A stretch of DNA of 64,000 nucleotides, from positions 32,310,892 to 32,374,891 of the forward strand of contig NC_058046.1 in the NCBI RefSeq assembly GCF_020085105.1, given 5' to 3'. Shown in pieces: positions 1-19,700 of the stretch. Each line of letters starts with the position of its first letter. The stretch's first letter is position 1. The position numbers and the translations under genes are program-made. Source of the stretch: Siniperca chuatsi (taxonomy: Eukaryota > Chordata > Actinopteri > Centrarchiformes > Sinipercidae). The notes below the pieces were generated by a model that saw nothing but the letters and a program-made list of their open reading frames with translations, was not told the origin of the DNA and searched no databases.

Positions 1-1600
1 AAAGCATATGACTCAATGCCGCACACATGGATCACTGAATGCTTGGAGATGTACAACAACATCAACAGGACTCTAAGAGACGTCATTGCGAACTCGATGA
101 GGCTGTGGAAAACCACCCTTGAGGCCAATGGCAAGCCACTTGCACAAGTATCCATCAAATGTGGCATATACCAAGGAGATGCTCTGTCCCCACTGCTGTT
201 CTGCATAGGTCTGAACCCCCACAGCCAAATAATCAACAAGACTGGCTATGGATACCGACTCAGGAACGGGGCCACCATCAGTCACCTCCTCTACATGGAT
301 GACATCAAGCTATACGCTAAGAGCGAGCAGGACATCGACTCACTGATCCACACCACCAGGATCTACAGCTCTGACATTGGGATGTCATTCGGGCTTGAGA
401 AGTGCAGTCGAATGGTGACAAAGAGAGGAAGGTAGTCCACACAGAAGGGGTCTCACTCCCAGAAGGAACAATAGCAGACATTGAGGATGGTTACAAGTAC
501 CTTGGAATACCACAGGCAAATGGCAACCTCGAAGAGGCAACAAGGAAGACGGCAACGGCCAAATACCTCCAACGAGTAAGGCAAGTCCTAAGAAGTCAGC
601 TCAATGGCAAGAACAAGGCCCAGGCAATAAACAGCTACGCCCTGCCAGTGATCAGATACCCTGCGGGAATAATAAGGTGGCCAAAGGAAGAGATACAGAC
701 CACAGACGTTAAGACGCGAAAGCTCCTCACCATGCATGGAGGGTTCCATCCCAAATCCAGCACCCTGAGACTGTACGCTAGCCGTAAGGAAGGCGGCCGT
801 GGACTAGTGAGTGTGAGAGCCACTATCCAGGATGAAACATCCAAGATCCACAAGTACATCCAAGATAAGGCCCCAACAGATGACGTGCTCAGGGAATGTC
901 TCAGGCAATGGGGAACAGAGGAAGACGTGCTGGAGGAAGGACCATCATGGGAGGACAAACCCCTACATGGGATGTACCACCGGAACATAACTGAAGTGGC
1001 TGATATCAAGAAGTCCTACCAATGGCTAGAGCGGGCTGGATTGAAGAACAGCACAGAGGCACTCATCATGGCTGCAATAGAGGCCCAGATCTACCACACC
1101 AGACAAGACCCAAGGTGTAGGCTGTGCAAAGAGGCCCCTGAGACAATCCAGCACATAACTGCAGGGTGTAAGATGCTGGCAGGAAAAGCATACATGGAGT
1201 GCCATAACCAAGTAGCTGGCATAGTGTACAGGAACATCTGCACGGAGTATGGACTGGAAACCCCGAGGTCAAAGTGGGAAACACCTCCAAAGGTGGTAGA
1301 GAATGACCGAGCCAAGATCCTGTGGGACTTCCAGATTCAGACTGACAGAATGGTAATGGCGAACCAGCCTGACATCGTGGTGGTGGACAAACACCAGAGG
1401 AAAGCCGTTGTGGTTGACGTGGCATTACCAAGCGATGGCAACATCAGGAAAAAGGAACATGAGAAACTAGAGAAGTACCAAGGGCTCAGAGAAGAGCTGG
1501 AGAAGGCCTGGAAGGTGAAGGCAACAGTGGTGCCGTGGTCATCGGAGCACTCGGGGCAGTGACCCCCAAACTGGAGGAGTGGCTACAGCAGATCCCTGGA
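1..1600 (+). mobile_element. REL-endonuclease non-LTR retrotransposon (LINE), copy 1, partial and broken
   Basis: The DNA encodes the C-terminal part of a LINE polyprotein. It enters inside the reverse transcriptase (catalytic motif YMDDIKLYAKS near 295-330) and continues through the thumb to a C2HC-type knuckle (CRLC ... H ... C near 1118-1167) and a restriction-like endonuclease stretch (PDIVVVDK ... VVVDVALP near 1368-1430). RT followed by a knuckle and a C-terminal REL domain is the layout of the R2/R4/NeSL-type clades; which clade I cannot say. Against the copy at 18.0-19.9 kb this one has lost a base near 432 and another near 1533, so the frame breaks twice. The end is missing: homology stops at about 1600, where an AT tract begins. 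The 5' part lies outside the window. It cannot be functional as it stands. Confidence 0.88.
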
Positions 1601-1601
1601 A

Positions 1602-1604
1602 AAT

Positions 1605-1638
<34 letters not shown>

Positions 1639-1696
1639 ACAAATGTTAAAATTCTAAAAAGATATATATAGATATATATATAGAATTTTAACATTT
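1602..1696. repeat. AT dinucleotide tract with a 16-bp inverted repeat
   Basis: An alternating A/T run replaces the missing 3' end of LINE copy 1. Positions 1641-1656 and 1681-1696 are perfect reverse complements, separated by an AT-rich spacer, so the tract can fold into a hairpin. Confidence 0.8.
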
Positions 1697-3101
1697 CAGG
1701 GGCGAATTCACAAAGAATGAACTGTGGCCGCTGATAGCTCCATGAATTGTGCATCATTTGCAAAGGCTATCTGCGCCGTCTCAAGGTCCCATTCACAAAT
1801 GATATTGTGCTTATGATATTACATAAACACACCCATAAAGTTTTAGCAGCTGAGTGCAACCTGCCATTGTTTTTCGTCTGTTAAACGTTCATCTGCAATT
1901 CTCTGTAGTGGTGCCAGTAATATTTGTTCTTAAGGTGTACTGAAGAAGCAGATCACATGACATGGTTAAGCAACGTTTGAGTCAAAAAACGTTACAAATG
2001 CAGTTGCAAGAACAAAACTTTCCACTCATGTGGAAAGAGATGTTTGATTTAAAAGAGAACCTATTCTAATTCTAATTAGAACTATTCTAATGATCTATTA
2101 ACTCCCCCTGCTCTTTGATTCGTTTCTGTCTGCGGGATGTCTCTCATTTTTCCGTGACTCACTCCGTATGGAGTGACTGTTATTTGGGGCTGTTAGCTGC
2201 GCTGTCCCTCGGGCCTCTGGGCGCGTGGAGAGCTGTTTCCTCTCCTACTCTGCTCTCTGCTGGACTGTTACAGTGCGTAACCAGGTTTTATGATGTTCTA
2301 GTTTCCTTTCCTCGTGGTGAATATCAGGTATTGTGCTGTCTCTGTGCCACCTGTGTGCATATGATGTACCGTGATGCGCTTTTGCTTCTCCTGGCTACAA
2401 TCACTGTGCCACGATCCCTGGAAAGTCCGGGTGTGACGTCCCTTTGTAAACGCGCTTCAGTTACCACCAACTCTCTGAAGACGCTAATAATTCATTCTAA
2501 CTGTGCGTGGCTGTTAGCGCTGGTGTTTCTGAATTCGACCTTGTTTTTCAATGAGGCTCATTTGCATTGAAAGGGACCGAATTTGCATCAAATGAATGCA
2601 TATTACCTTATTTAGATACCTGCAAATAGCACCGGAGCACCGAGACGCTATGTGCTTGGCAGCGCAGTGAGGGGTGCAGTTCACCCTTTGCCGTATTTAT
2701 GGAGGTTCAGCAGCCCTCTGTCTGCAATTTTGCAAACTCATGAGAGAGTTACCTAAGGAAGATTATTAATGACGCAAGAAAGCAGTCAGTAGAGGAAGGT
2801 TTTTCATTTTCATAAAGATAGGGACATTTTTAAACTCAAATTCTCTGGGGACACTGGCCAGAATGCTCTCTCCTAGAGGGCCACTTGAACGCTCAACAGG
2901 CACATTTTTCTTTTCAGAACTACTTGTCAGGAAGTTGGTTTGACAAAATTGTCTTTATTACACCTGACAAAGCAAGATAAAGAAGAGTAGCTCAGACAAC
3001 GAGGACTGATGTTACATCTTATGAACAACAAGGATGGTTTGTGATCAAAAAGAAGAAAAAGATGGAGCTTGGCACAGGTGAAGTGCTTAGATGTAGTTTA
3101 C
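1697..3101. other. Unassigned stretch; no gene recognised
   Basis: A 151-codon plus-strand open frame at 2115-2570 resembles no family I know, has no visible splice partner and is probably chance. A short minus-strand open stretch near 2770-2930 was also considered as a ccdc125 exon and does not match. If ccdc125 continues to the left, this is intron. Confidence 0.4.
2560..2588 (+). promoter_or_regulatory. Paired octamer motifs (possible POU-factor sites)
   Basis: The octamer ATTTGCAT occurs at 2560-2567 and again at 2581-2588, same orientation, 21 bases apart (about two helical turns). POU-domain (Oct) factors bind this octamer. No promoter or transcript start can be tied to it here, so function is only inferred. 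Confidence 0.25.
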
Positions 3102-10504
<7,403 letters not shown>

Positions 10505-10603
10505 CTGCCCCAGGTCGAACCTCACATTACATTCACCACAGTATGGATCTGCCAAACCGGTCAAACGTATTGATTTGCAAAAAAAACTGATTTTCTCACT
10601 TAC

Positions 10604-10696
10604 CTCCATGAGATGATATAAATGGTCACCTGTCAGGGACTTTACATTAGGATACCCTTTATACCCAGGTGGAGGTCTGGACTGCTTTGTGGTCAT
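10604..10696 (-). other. Possible upstream exon of ccdc125
   Basis: A minus-strand ATG at 10694-10696 opens 31 codons (MTTKQSRPPPGYKGY...) ending at a strong donor (GAG, then gtaagt). Joined to the likely acceptor next to 10548 it meets a stop within nine codons, and the human protein lacks this peptide. It may be an untranslated or alternative exon, or chance. Confidence 0.25.
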
Positions 10697-12023
10697 ATTG
10701 AATTTTGAAATGCTTTTTGCATCAGTGTGATGAAATTCCTTGATTTGTGTTTTTTTTCCCTTTTTTCGCTTTAGTCACACCTTACATGTCACAAAATCAA
10801 AACCCATCACAGCACCTACACACACATCAAAACCTCCATTTTGTATTCAGCATCCGCCCCACACTTGGATAAATCTCATACTGTAACTAAAGCAACACCA
10901 AAGACAAGGGGCCAGAAGCCCTTGATTTGTATTTAACAGGTTTTTCATTTGCTGGATTAGCCAAAAACTGGATTTATCTGTGCTCTGGGCCACTGCCGGG
11001 ATCAGGGCATCACTCAGAGCCTACCAGGACTAACTTATTGCTATGGTCCCAGCTCAGCTGCCGTTTCTGCACACATGGACTTCCAGTGAGAAAAGTTGTG
11101 AAATGTTCAGTAAATGTGTTGTTTATAAATGCTGAAAATGTCCATAGATTAGATGTCATGATGTTGGACCACAGTGTTTTCTGCATCCTGACTCAAACCT
11201 TTCTACACTCGCAGCGCCAAACGTCACACTGTTAGAAGGAAAAACTGTATTTTCCATTTGAAGCCATCAAGTCAAGACGTTTTTGGCCATCACTTTAGAT
11301 TGAAGACCTCTAAAAACTCTCTTCATATGCCACAATGACAGAAATGTGGCAGGTGCTGTGCATTAACTGGCTCTGTAAAAAGCTCCATATTTGGATACAA
11401 AATGGCCAAATTATTAACTTAACATATTTGTGAAAAGTCCAACTGTAAAATTCTAAAAGGCTTGGCTTGATGACTTTGTGTCTGTCGTGTACTTAATGTT
11501 ATACGAGGCTACAGTAAACTCCACTCTGTGCCCGAAGCCACTGTTTTCCAACCTGTTTTTCTTGTGAACCCTTAACAGAAAGGATGCATGGCTATGTCTA
11601 CACATTATGAAATCCAAACACTGAGCTTTTTCTTACTCAGCCTGCTTCCTTTGATGAATCTTTAGAGGTGTGAGGAGAATAAAATGTTGACCAATACATG
11701 ACTCCAAGCAAACAGTAAAAAGTGTAAAGACATATTCTGCAGAGTATCGAGTGTTTTAAACATGAGGAAAGTTGGATGTGCCATAGAGCCTGAGCAGGTA
11801 AATGCACTGATTCATACAGGGATACTGCTTTCACTTCTATCGTTGACTATGGATCCGAGGCTGTCTCCAGATGACATCATCACTAGTCTAAGCTGATTCA
11901 TTTATGAAAGACTTTTTTTTAAACACACACAGAAAACCTGGCCTGTACAATATTTGTTACAGAAAGAGGAATTTCTCTTTAATGTTCATGATTATTGCTT
12001 TTCTATGAATGACTTCCTCTTAC

Positions 12024-12200
12024 CTGCAACTCTGAAGCAGTAAACGTTATATTCCCTGGTGCTGGCGGCCTCACGTCCAGTCCCGTCAGTGAGCCGGAGG
12101 CCGCTCCGCTCGCTCCCGACGCTCCTCGGTGACTCCCTCCCGCCGCCACCGCGCAGGCGGAAGAGCTCCAGCTGGCAAGCTAAAAAGCGCTACTACGAAC
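12024..12200 (-). promoter_or_regulatory. ccdc125 5'-untranslated exon and GC-rich promoter
   Basis: A GC- and CpG-rich patch, unlike the AT-rich surroundings, ends on the minus strand in a good donor (TTGCAG, then gtaaga at 12023-12018). It lies upstream of the first ccdc125 coding exon, has no in-frame ATG and fits a noncoding first exon. The upper boundary is approximate. Confidence 0.55.
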
Positions 12201-12309
12201 TACTTCCGGCCATTACCTTCAAAATAAACTCCATTTATGTCAATACAAAAACAAAGCGCGACGCTGGAAAGAACTGGCTTCCTCAACTAAGAAACTAATA
12301 ACCTACAGT

Positions 12310-12311
<2 letters not shown>

Positions 12312-12341
<30 letters not shown>
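12312..12341. repeat. CA microsatellite
   Basis: Uninterrupted CA dinucleotide run between ccdc125 and rad17. Confidence 0.95.
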
Positions 12342-12342
<1 letters not shown>

Positions 12343-13139
12343 ACATTTAACCTATGGCAGAAAACGCAGCGTGTCATTTAAAACTTTTCTGCGTTATTAG
12401 CAATAAAATACAATTTCCAGTCAACCTTTTTCATTTTGTAATGCTTATTTATGACTTGCATATGGTGATCTTTTCTTGAATTAAGTTGAAAGGAGTTCCG
12501 TGAGTCACCATCACCAGAGGGCACATTTAGGAGAGCTTGATGTGAAACGTTGAGTAAATATTGGATGAAGGGGTGTGTGAGGGGACAGGGTAAGAACAGG
12601 ATCACGTTCAAGTCAAGAGCCCCATGATCAGCTTTTCACAACTCATTTTTATTCACATCCTTTTTTAGATTTAACTATGTATCCCTCAATAAGCATTTAC
12701 TGTAATAGTTCTTCTCCATCCATGGGACACTTCTCCATTACAGGTGAATCCAGGCTCAACACAGCAACACAAAAACAAGTGCTGAACATGCACTTTAAAC
12801 AAATAAATACTGACAATATTTCAAGAACTCAACTGGGGGGATTATAACAATTAATCCACATGTTTTCATTTTTTACAGAATCACATTCAATTCAGGTTCT
12901 ACAAGACAACAAGCTAGTTTGAAAAATGAGCATATCTTGTATCTTGTACAGATGACATGATGGGGCAAACATACTGGTAATACCAGAAGTAGCACACAGT
13001 CAGCAACATTCTGACCCTCCTTGGGTTAGCGGAGGATTATTTGAGTTCTGGGATCAATCTTACAAATTGTGAAGCAAAAAAATAAATAAATAAATCGAAA
13101 TTTTCAAAGATTAAAGTCAGAATTCTGGGGAAAAAGTGC

Positions 13140-13322
13140 AAGTACACCAACTGTTTTTTTGCCTTTATTTGATGAACAGCTGAAGAGAGACAGGAACTGT
13201 GGGAGAGAGGGGGATGACATGCAGCAAAGGGCCGCGGGCTGGGTTCGAACCCGCGGCGCTGCGGTAAGGACTCAGCCTTGTACACGGTGTGCACACTCCA
13301 CCAGGTGAGCCACCGGGGCGCT
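13140..13322 (-). mobile_element. tRNA-derived SINE just downstream of rad17
   Basis: Read on the minus strand the element begins with an A-box-like GTGGCTCACCTGGTGGAG, followed by a B-box GGTTCGAACCC, then a tRNA-unrelated body and a tail with CAAATAAAGGC. Boxes in the right order plus a body are the mark of a Pol III SINE rather than a tRNA gene. It lies in the sense direction about 150 bases past the rad17 stop codon. Confidence 0.7.
13164..13169 (-). terminator. Candidate rad17 poly(A) signal inside a SINE tail
   Basis: On the minus strand this reads AATAAA. It is the only canonical signal I found between the rad17 stop (13474) and this point, and it belongs to the SINE tail. That it is used is inference. 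Confidence 0.35.
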
Positions 13323-13473
13323 TCTACACCAACGTTTTAACTAACAGTTTGGTTTTCCTCACGGCAGAAATGAATCTTAGAGCTCTTTTTGTTATTTCGT
13401 GTGGCGCTAATCTTCCTCCATACTAACCCAAAACTCAACAAAAAACAGTGTGACAGTGACAGAGCCATGCCTG

Positions 13474-13668
13474 TTAGTCGCTGGTGTATTCCTCTATGAT
13501 CAGGTCCTCCTCCTCCAGAAGGACTTGGCTTGTAGTGGGTTGGGGCTGACTGGCGGGCAGACTCTCCTCAACCAAACCCTGACCTTCCTCTGTCTCCTCC
13601 TCTTCCTCCTCACTGTCTATCTCCAGCTGGCCCGGCTCTTTGTCTGTCAGAGCCTCCAGTTTTAATCT

Positions 13669-13705
<37 letters not shown>

Positions 13706-16700
13706 GGGTGTATATATACATACATACACATTTCACATAAAAAAAAAAACCACACTGTTCTAATATATGTTTGATAACATTATTGTATAATTCTGTGATA
13801 AATATAATGTGATTGCCTTACTATGTGTACTTTTATTACTACTATGTACTTAATCATTAGTAGTGTTCAAAGCCTTCTGTCAGCAGCTTTTAAAAGTAGA
13901 AAGCTAGTAAGTAAACCCTGAGTTAAGATTATTTTGTGAAAAAACATTCAGAACTGTTTTAGCTGTTGGAATTAAATTATCCTGGTTAAAGTGGCAATGC
14001 TTAAGATTTCAGTCCTGGTTGATTTGGCGACACCTATTTACTGGTGGTAACGGCAAAGGCAGTTTAATACTACAGGTCACAGAATTCTTATTAGCATTAA
14101 CAGTAACTTCATACAGCATTTTTCCTGGGAATGTTGCCACAGACACCCAGTTTATAATACTGACGCAAATATAGAAATAAAATGCTTTCATCAGTGGGCC
14201 ACAGGCTCAGGCACCATTGTGTTACCTCATTCAGCAATAGAGAGTGACTTAACAGACATTTATTTAAAAAGGTGGGGTTTGCAATTCTGGAGAACTCCAA
14301 TACCATGACATAGAGCGAACAACGACACAGCAAGTAATGTAACTGACGTTAGCTAGGTTGTGGGTTAGCAAACTGTCCCTACAGCTGCTGCTGTGAAGCT
14401 AACAGCCAGAGAGGAGGAGACGGTTTCCCAGAGCCAGCACAGCAGCTCCAGACAGCGACGCTCACAACTCTCCTGCTGCTGTAGCTAACATCACAACAAC
14501 AGCAGATCTTGGCAAACTAGAAAGTCAGCTGAATGTCCGTGGGCAAGGCGTTTAACGTCACCTGACACACACATCATGGCTGGAACAGTATTGTGCGGCT
14601 CGGTCCGAGCCTCTTTGTGTGTTTCCCGTTCACAGAGCCGGGGCTGAGTACGAACACTGGAGGGTTTCAGCGCTCACACTGAACGGACAGCTAGCGGACC
14701 GAGAGGAGAGATTCGCTGAATTTGACAAAAAGACGTGTACTGGATTCAAATCACTGACCCTACCTTTAAATGTAAATCTTCGAGATTATAACTTTAAGGC
14801 AAACTGTAATGATGACGTCCCTGGTTTGATTCCAACTGTGGTCCTTTACTCATCTCATTTCTCCCTTTTCATATTTTCCACCATTCTCTTCTGTCAACAG
14901 GACAGTACGGACTGCTGCTATGAAGGCTGGTTGGATCTTTGGGATTGCAGACTCAGGGGTCATTGTGACTCACGGACACACTTGAATCTAACTGCATGAT
15001 GGGAAGACAAAAATGTGTGCTGTACCTGCCGGGGAACCTCCTCAGTGACATCTGACCCACGTCCTGGATAAAAGCTATCTGAACTGGGAGACACAGTGCA
15101 GTACAGAACACGTCTATTAATGAATCCTCAAACTTTATCAACAGACACACACATTCAAAATAGTTTACAAAGCTCAGCTGATTATGTTGAGATGCCAGAT
15201 TCTCACAGCAAAAAGGATTTAAGGGTTATAATAGCACATTAATTTACTTTGTTCGCAGTCAAATGACATTCTTCAGCAATAAATTGTGTGCAAGCAGTGT
15301 TTCATAGTACTGGCAGCACCACAGAGCAAAATGACTAAACCAATATGAAGCAACATGAAGTGTCAGAAATACAATGTAACAATTATCTGTACGTTAGGCA
15401 AGATAGGCTTTGATATATTGCTTAGATGTCCGGTGGACGATACTTGAGGCATGCTGTGAGCAGCTGTGATCATCTAAATTGAATCACAACCAGGAGGCTA
15501 AACAAAGCATAGAAACACAGCACGACATGAATGTGGCAGCTTTGCATTAACCGAGATCATCATTGATCACACCAGTTCCAAAAGCCTTTCAAAACTATCT
15601 GTACTTTCAACTGCAGTGTGTGTGTACGTGTGTGTGTGTTACCTTGGTTCCTCATTGGGTTGGTGAGTTGGGCCAGGTATGGCAGCAGTTCAGTCTGCAG
15701 GCTGACTGGTGTCAGGCAGAAGCTCCTGAACAGGGACTGGGCAGCCAGGCAGTTCTCCTGGTGCTGACAGGAACAACAGCAGTCTCATTAAGTCTACTTC
15801 TACAGGCCACGCACGAGACACATCGCAAGAAGCTGAACAACACTGTCCAGTTGTTTTTGGTGATCCATTCATAATCAAACTTTCTGATCTGAGAAATGTT
15901 ATGTATATTTAGGGATGTTGATTTTATCACCCTAGCAAGGACTGATGGGTCTTGTTGTTTTGGCTTGATCCGCCTGCTTTTTGACCATTTATTTGGTCAT
16001 TTAGTATGTCAGCTGATTGGTAACAGTAAATGTCAGTAGAGAAATATCAAAGCTGTTGTTGTTTGAGGACATAGAAACAGTGTCTTCATTACATAGTTTG
16101 ACCACCGGAGAGCACTGACTGTTTGTACACATCTTGCTCACAAATCTGACCAGCTAAGACCATGACCAAAATAACATGAGTTTGCCAGAGTAACCCTCTT
16201 TCTGGTGTTAAGTTTAAAAGACCACAGGTGGTCCTTAAACCACTGCTAAGCTAATGACAGAGCAACAGCCCCATGTGTCTTACCTTCTTGCTGACCAGCA
16301 GCCAGCTGGGTTTGTGCAGCGGTCTGAAACCAACTGAAACTTGTTGAGAGTTGGAGTGAAGGAGCCCCCTGGTGGCCACTGAAGACCCATAATCCTCCAT
16401 GGTGCTGCGACACTGAAAACAGCACAGTACAGCACACACCTTTATACAGATGACACAGATTATTGTTAACAGTCAATCCACCATGGACCATATTGCTAAT
16501 ACACAGGTAATATCAATACTAAACAAATAAATTCAAGTTGTCACTCTCCCCTAACTAACTACTACACACTAACTTTCCTGAGTATTTCATAGTATTCTCA
16601 CAGTATTATAAACCACTGTGCTGTGTCTGATAAGCCTTAAAAACCCCTGCATGTATTTATTTAAAATGGGCTCTCTTGGCGATATTTCATCATTTCACTT

Positions 16701-19700
16701 TTTTTTTTTTTTTTTTTTTTAATGTAGTGCTGTTTGCAGTCTGGTGCATTTTAATAATGTTGGAAGGCATTCAGTCTTGGTTTGCAGAGGTCCAAAATAT
16801 TTGTCAGCTAGGAAGTTTGTAGGTAGGGACATAAAACTGGTGGTATGTTATATTAATGTGAAAGCAACTCAAACTTAACTTAAATATACTGTAGTATACC
16901 AAGAACAGGAACACTTGATCAAAGCATTCCTATTAGTTTTTAGTGTCTAGGGAAAGACTGACCGCCCAATCAGCAGTGAGGAGGTCAGCATCAGACAGAT
17001 ACTCGCTGGCCCGGTCCACATCCTCCACCTCAGAGAAGAAGTCCAGGTAGTTCTGGTGGAGGTACAGGTTGAAGAACTCTCCAGACATGTGTGAACGCTC
17101 AACAACCAACTGAACAAAGGGACACAGACAGACGAGTTCTGAGTGTTCTCAAAGACTAAAAGGACGTTTAGGCATGCTGTTTGTTACCTGTTAAAGTTTG
17201 TACCTCAGGGTCTACTAGGAATGCTTCTCTGTGATGATGAGACAGGTGAGATGGTAGACCAGGTCCAGTGGCACAGTCAGCTGCTTCAGCACCTTTGTGA
17301 TTCCCTCCTGTTGATGACAACCAAGCATACAAACTACTTGCCTCTGTGTGTCATGTTTGATCAACCAAAGCCACAGTGCACCAGTCATCCTCTTCAGTGA
17401 TCAGATGCTTGCTGCTGCAAAGGACCTTCAGCAGATACAGTGGTGTGAAAAAGTGTTTGCCCCCTTCCTTGCAAGTTATCGCAAATGCTTGATTGCAGTT
17501 GTTGCTGCTAAGGGTGGCCCAACCAGTTATTAGGTTTAGGGGGCAATCACTTTTTCACACAGGGCCATGTAGGTTTGGATTTTGTTTTCCCTTAATAATA
17601 ACAACCTTCATTTAAAAACTGCATTTTGTGTTTACTTGCGTTATCTTTGACTAATATTTAAATTTGTTCGATGATCTGAAAGATTTAAGTGTGACAAACA
17701 AAAAAATAAGAAATCAGGAAGGGGGCAAACACTTTTTCACACCACTGTAAATCAGCAAGGAGACAACGACAGAAACTGACTTTGTGGTTCATCACGCACT
17801 GGAACTTGTGGTTCTTGTGGTCCTCATAGTCCAAATGTTTAAGAAATGACTTCATCATCATGTTCCAATTAAAACAAATTTTTATATCAGATTCCTTTTG
17901 TTTATTATAGTTGATGATTTCCTCTGAACTCAGTTGCAAGCCCACTGGTTCCTACTAAAGATGTAAATCTTTTAAAAAACAACTATATATATATTTTTTT
18001 TATTATTATTTATTTATTTATTTATTAAGTAGACACATACATGAGCAAAGCACAGAAGGGCATTGGCAAAGGAACCAGAGGAGCCAAACACCAACTCCTG
18101 GTTGACAGAACAGTCACCCAAGACTGCAGAGCCCGACACACCAACCTGTGCACTGCCTGGATTGATTACAAGAAAGCATATGACTCAATGCCGCACACAT
18201 GGATCACTGAATGCTTAGAGATGTACAACATCAACAGGACTCTAAGAGACTTCATTGCAAACTCGATGAGGCTGTGGAAAACACCCTTTGAGGCCAATGG
18301 CAAGCCACTTGCACAAGTATCCATCAAATGTGGCATATACCAAGGAGATGCTCTGTCCCCACTGCTGTTCTGCATAGGTCTGAACCCCACAGCCAAATAA
18401 TCAACAAGACTGGCTATGGATACCGACTCAGGAACGGGGCCACCATCAGTCACCTCCTCTACATGGATGACATCAAGCTATACGCTAAGAGCGAGCGGGA
18501 CATCGACTCACTGATCCACACCACCAGGATCTACAGCTCTGACATTGGGATGTCATTCGGGCTCGAGAAGTGCAGTCGAATGGTGACAAAGAGAGGGAAG
18601 GTAGTCCACACAGAAGGGGTCTCACTCCCAGAAGGAACAATAGCAGACATTGAGGATGGTTACAAGTACCTTGGAATACCACAGGCAAATGGCAACCTCG
18701 AAGAGGTAACAAGGAAAACAGCAACAGCCAAATACCTCCAACGAGTAAGGCAAGTCCTATGAAGTCAGCTCAATGGCAAGAACAAGGCCCAGGCAATAAA
18801 CAGCTACGCCCTGCCAGTGATCAGATACCCCGCGGGAATAATAAGGTGGCCAAAGGAAGAGATACAGACCACAGACGTTAAGACGCAAAAGCTCCTCACC
18901 ATGCATGGAGGGTTCCATCCCAAATCCAGCACCCTGAGACTGTACGCTAGCCGTAAGGAAGGCGGCCGTGGACTAGTGAGTGTGAGAGCCACTATCCAGG
19001 ATGAAACATCCAAGATCCACAAGTACATCCAAGATAAGGCCCCAACAGATGACATGCTCAGGGAATGTCTCAGGCAATGGGGAACAGAGGAAGAGGTGCT
19101 GGAGGAGGGACCTTCATGGGAGGACAAACCCCTACATGGGATGTACCACCGGAACATAACTGAAGTGGCTGATATCAAGAAGTCCTACCAATGGCTAGAG
19201 CGGGCTGGATTGAAGAACAGCACAGAGGCACTCATCATGGCTGCAATAGAGGCCCAGATCTACCACACCAGACAAGACCCAAGGTGTAGGCTGTGCAAAG
19301 AGGCCCCTGAGACAATCCAGCACATAACTGCAGGGTGTAAGATGCTGGCAGGAAAAGCATACATGGAGTGTCATAACCAAGTAGCTGGCATAGTGTACAG
19401 GAACATCTGCACTGAGTATGGACTGGAAACCCCGAGGTCAAAGTGGGAAACACCTCCAAAGGTGGTAGAGAACGACCGAGCCAAGATCCTGTGGGACTTC
19501 CAGATTCAGACTGACAGAATGGTAATGGCGAACCAGCCTGACATCGTGGTGGCGGACAAACAGCAGAGGAAAGCCGTTGTGGTTGACGTGGCAATACCAA
19601 GTGATGGCAACATCAGGAAAAAGGAACATGAGAAACTAGAGAAGTACCAAGGGCTCAGAGAAGAGCTGGAGAAGGCCTGGAAGGTGAAGGCAACAGTGGT

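Noticed and set aside
2115-2570. 151-codon plus-strand open frame
   Set aside because: No motif, homology or splice context; leucine/cysteine-rich product looks like translated noncoding DNA.
2770-2930. Further ccdc125 exon (minus strand)
   Set aside because: An open stretch exists but shows none of the residues expected after LAVLGAC, and no matching donor/acceptor pair.
13200-13322. Functional tRNA gene
   Set aside because: A- and B-box-like motifs are present but no intact cloverleaf, and a SINE body and tail follow; the same holds at 22.4 and 39.7 kb.
14619-14999. 126-codon plus-strand open frame
   Set aside because: Lies in a rad17 intron over a probable repeat, antisense to the gene, with no recognisable domain.
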